From contig NZ_BMZN01000002.1 in the NCBI RefSeq assembly GCF_014652815.1, positions 338,340 to 402,339 on the forward strand: 64,000 nt of DNA. The letters run 5' to 3'. A program made the position numbers and the translations under genes. Positions 62,361 through 64,000 of the stretch are shown here, piece after piece (the stretch's first letter is position 1; each line of letters opens with the position of its first letter). The notes under the pieces were generated by a model. The model was not told the DNA's origin and searched no databases. It saw nothing but the letters and a program-made list of their open reading frames with translations. Source of the DNA: Alcaligenes pakistanensis. Lineage in GTDB: Bacteria > Pseudomonadota > Gammaproteobacteria > Burkholderiales > Burkholderiaceae_B.

Positions 62361-63178
62361 CGAACACAGTAGCAGCCGCCTCCATGGCGGCGGGCGGAAC
62401 GCCCGCTTTGCAAGCCCGTGGTCTGATGAAGCGCTTTGGTGCTTTGCAGGCTACCAATGATGTTTCCCTGGATCTGGTCCCTGGTGAAATTCATGGTCTG
62501 ATCGGCCCGAACGGTGCTGGTAAGTCCACCTTGATTCACCTGCTCTCGGGCACCTTGAAGCCCGATGCGGGGCAGCTCTTGCTGGGCGGACGCGATGTGA
62601 CGGCCTTGTCCGGACACGAGCGTGTTGCCGCAGGCTTGGCACGTTCTTTCCAGATCACCAATATCTTCAAGAACTACACGGTACTGGATAATCTGGTGCT
62701 GGCTTTGCAGGCCTGCAGTGGCAGCAGTTTCCGTTTCTGGCGTGCTCGCCAGGCAGAAACGGAATTGTACGAACAGGCCCGTGCCTTGGCCGCCGAGTGC
62801 GCCATTGATCCTACGCTTTTGCATACCCAGGCCGGTGTCTTGCCGCATGGCGAGCAGCGAAAAGTGGAATTTGCCTTGGCCTTGGCCAGCCGTCCGCAAG
62901 TCTTGTTGCTGGACGAGCCTATGGCAGGGATGGGGCCAGATGAAACTTTGCGTCTGACCGAGCTGATTGAAACTATGCGTGGCAAAGCCACCATGCTGTT
63001 GGTCGAGCACGATATGGAAGCTGTTTTCCGTCTGGCTGACCGGATTTCTGTCTTGGTGGCAGGTCACATTATTGCTACCGGTACGGCGGCTGAAATCCGC
63101 GACAACGAGGCTGTGCGCCAAGCTTATTTGGGTGATGACGACACACCAGTCCCAACCAAGGTGGAAAGCCATGCTTGA
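62357..63178 (+). CDS. livG: LivG-type ABC ATPase
   Basis: A 273-residue ABC ATPase of the transporter. Walker A is LIGPNGAGKSTLIHLLSG near residue 50. The signature region is atypical: VLPHGEQRKVEFALALASRP replaces the classic LSGGQ with LPHGEQ, as is usual for LivG proteins. Walker B is VLLLDEPMAGMGPDE. The C-terminal BCA_ABC_TP_C tail ends NEAVRQAYLGDDD. It overlaps livF by eight bases. Confidence 0.94.
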   Translation: MTNTVAAASMAAGGTPALQARGLMKRFGALQATNDVSLDLVPGEIHGLIGPNGAGKSTLIHLLSGTLKPDAGQLLLGGRDVTALSGHERVAAGLARSFQITNIFKNYTVLDNLVLALQACSGSSFRFWRARQAETELYEQARALAAECAIDPTLLHTQAGVLPHGEQRKVEFALALASRPQVLLLDEPMAGMGPDETLRLTELIETMRGKATMLLVEHDMEAVFRLADRISVLVAGHIIATGTAAEIRDNEAVRQAYLGDDDTPVPTKVESHA

Positions 63179-63875
63179 AACGACTCAATTACAAAGTGGC
63201 TATGGCGCCAGTCAGGTGCTGTTTGGGGTAGACCTGTCCATTCGTACCGGGCAGGTGGTAACGGTGCTGGGCCGCAATGGTATGGGCAAGACTACCTTGC
63301 TTAAAACCATTCTGGGCCAGTTGCCTGTGCGTGGCGGTGATGTGAAGTTCGACGGTCAGTCTATTGCAGGCTGGAATTCGGACCGCATCGCGCGGGCCGG
63401 GATTGCCATTGTGCCCGAAGGGCGTCAGTGTTTTCCCAACCTGACAGTCGCCGAGCATTTGACTGCTTTTGCCTGCAACCGCAACCCCAAGGCGCACAAG
63501 ACCTGGACGCCGGAACGTGTCTACGACTTCTTTCCGCGCTTGCGCGAGCGTGCGTCCAATATGGGCAACCAGCTCTCGGGCGGTGAACAGCAAATGCTGG
63601 CTATTGGCCGCGCTTTGGTCACCAACCCCAAGCTCTTGATTCTGGACGAAGCCTCTGAGGGGCTGGCACCCAAAGTGCGTGAAGAAATCTGGAACTGTCT
63701 GGCCGTATTGCGTGAAGAAGGGCAAACCATTTTGCTGATCGACAAATACGTCGAGCGTCTGATGGCCTTGTCGGATCACCACATTATTCTGGAACGTGGC
63801 AAATTGGTCTGGCAGGGGAACTCTGAAGCGCTAGGAGCAGATCGAACCTTGTGGACGCGCTATTTGGGCGTTTAA
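63171..63875 (+). CDS. livF: LivF-type ABC ATPase
   Basis: A 234-residue ABC ATPase. Walker A is LGRNGMGKTTLLKTILGQ near residue 38, the signature QLSGGEQQMLAIGRALVTN near residue 140 and Walker B LLILDEASEGLAPKV. ATG 63171 fits the family start (LETTQLQSGYGASQVLFGVD); the much longer frame runs inside livG. It is the last gene of the operon, followed by a strong terminator. Confidence 0.94.
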   Translation: MLETTQLQSGYGASQVLFGVDLSIRTGQVVTVLGRNGMGKTTLLKTILGQLPVRGGDVKFDGQSIAGWNSDRIARAGIAIVPEGRQCFPNLTVAEHLTAFACNRNPKAHKTWTPERVYDFFPRLRERASNMGNQLSGGEQQMLAIGRALVTNPKLLILDEASEGLAPKVREEIWNCLAVLREEGQTILLIDKYVERLMALSDHHIILERGKLVWQGNSEALGADRTLWTRYLGV

Positions 63876-63901
63876 AAAACACATTCTGCAATACAGCTGA
63901 C

Positions 63902-63934
63902 ATGCCGCCCGTCTTGGTACGGGCGGCATTTTTT
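63902..63934 (+). terminator. Terminator of liv operon
   Basis: ATGCCGCCCGT-CTTGGT-ACGGGCGGCAT followed by six T, 27 bases after the livF stop. Confidence 0.95.
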
Positions 63935-64000
63935 ATGCCTTTCGTCAAGGCTGAAGCGGGTGCTGTTGCGAGGTAGTTGCACTTCATCCCGAAAGTTCCC

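Noticed and set aside
62027-63172. 381-codon frame antisense to livM and livG
   Set aside because: Both transporter genes are certain from motifs and operon overlaps.
1-64000. CRISPR arrays, insertion sequences, prophage or integrase genes
   Set aside because: No regularly spaced repeats, transposase, integrase or terminal inverted repeats were seen in reading the window.

Overview
The window is about 56-57% GC by eye, gene-dense and entirely chromosomal in character. Several things point to a betaproteobacterium of the Alcaligenaceae (Alcaligenes/Achromobacter/Bordetella relatives): the order lolB-ispE-tRNA-Gln-prs-rplY-pth-ychF, a complete System I ccmABCDEFGHI set with ccdA, many LysR regulators, and catabolism centred on organic acids, ureides and homogentisate. 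This placement is inferred from gene content and family resemblance, not from a search.

Region 1 (1-12.9 kb) is a ureide/glyoxylate salvage block. On the minus strand gcl-hyi-garR turns glyoxylate into glycerate. A MOFRL glycerate kinase (ttuD), a GlcG-like protein and pyruvate kinase (cut by the window edge) carry it towards pyruvate. A LysR gene diverges from gcl. Next come a Tsx-like outer-membrane channel, an NCS2 permease with a xanthine/urate-type signature, and the operon uraD-allA-class II aldolase-tautomerase with its own divergent LysR gene. Together these could take up purines and turn ureidoglycolate into central metabolites. Uricase, allantoinase and allantoicase are not in the window.

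Region 2 (14.3-25.4 kb) is a surface-glycan locus. It holds a WecA-like initiating transferase, a nucleotide-sugar 6-dehydrogenase, an epimerase (a TviB/TviC-like pair), a MurJ-type flippase, two GT4 glycosyltransferases and a 797-residue protein made of two GT4 halves. A long stem-loop ends it. A phosphomannomutase/phosphoglucomutase follows on the other strand. No polymerase, chain-length regulator or exporter is present.

Region 3 (25.5-33.4 kb) has a GlcD-like flavoprotein, a PAP2 phosphatase and a minus-strand homogentisate operon: metallo-hydrolase, FAD monooxygenase, DUF2783 protein, hmgA, fahA.

Region 4 (33.5-42.4 kb) is housekeeping: mutM, a TPR protein, lolB, ispE, tRNA-Gln, prs, rplY, pth, a CPBP protease and ychF.

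Region 5 (42.4-50.7 kb) is accessory: an AadA-like aminoglycoside nucleotidyltransferase, an ABC-F ATPase with a structured leader, a DsbA-like protein, a GDSL autotransporter esterase, a cynT/cynR pair without cyanase, and an AllA-family paralogue.

Region 6 (50.8-64 kb) carries the cytochrome c maturation operon, a CopZ-like metallochaperone, an Ivy-type lysozyme inhibitor and a complete branched-chain amino acid type ABC transporter closed by a strong terminator. No insertion sequence, CRISPR array, integrase or rRNA gene was seen.
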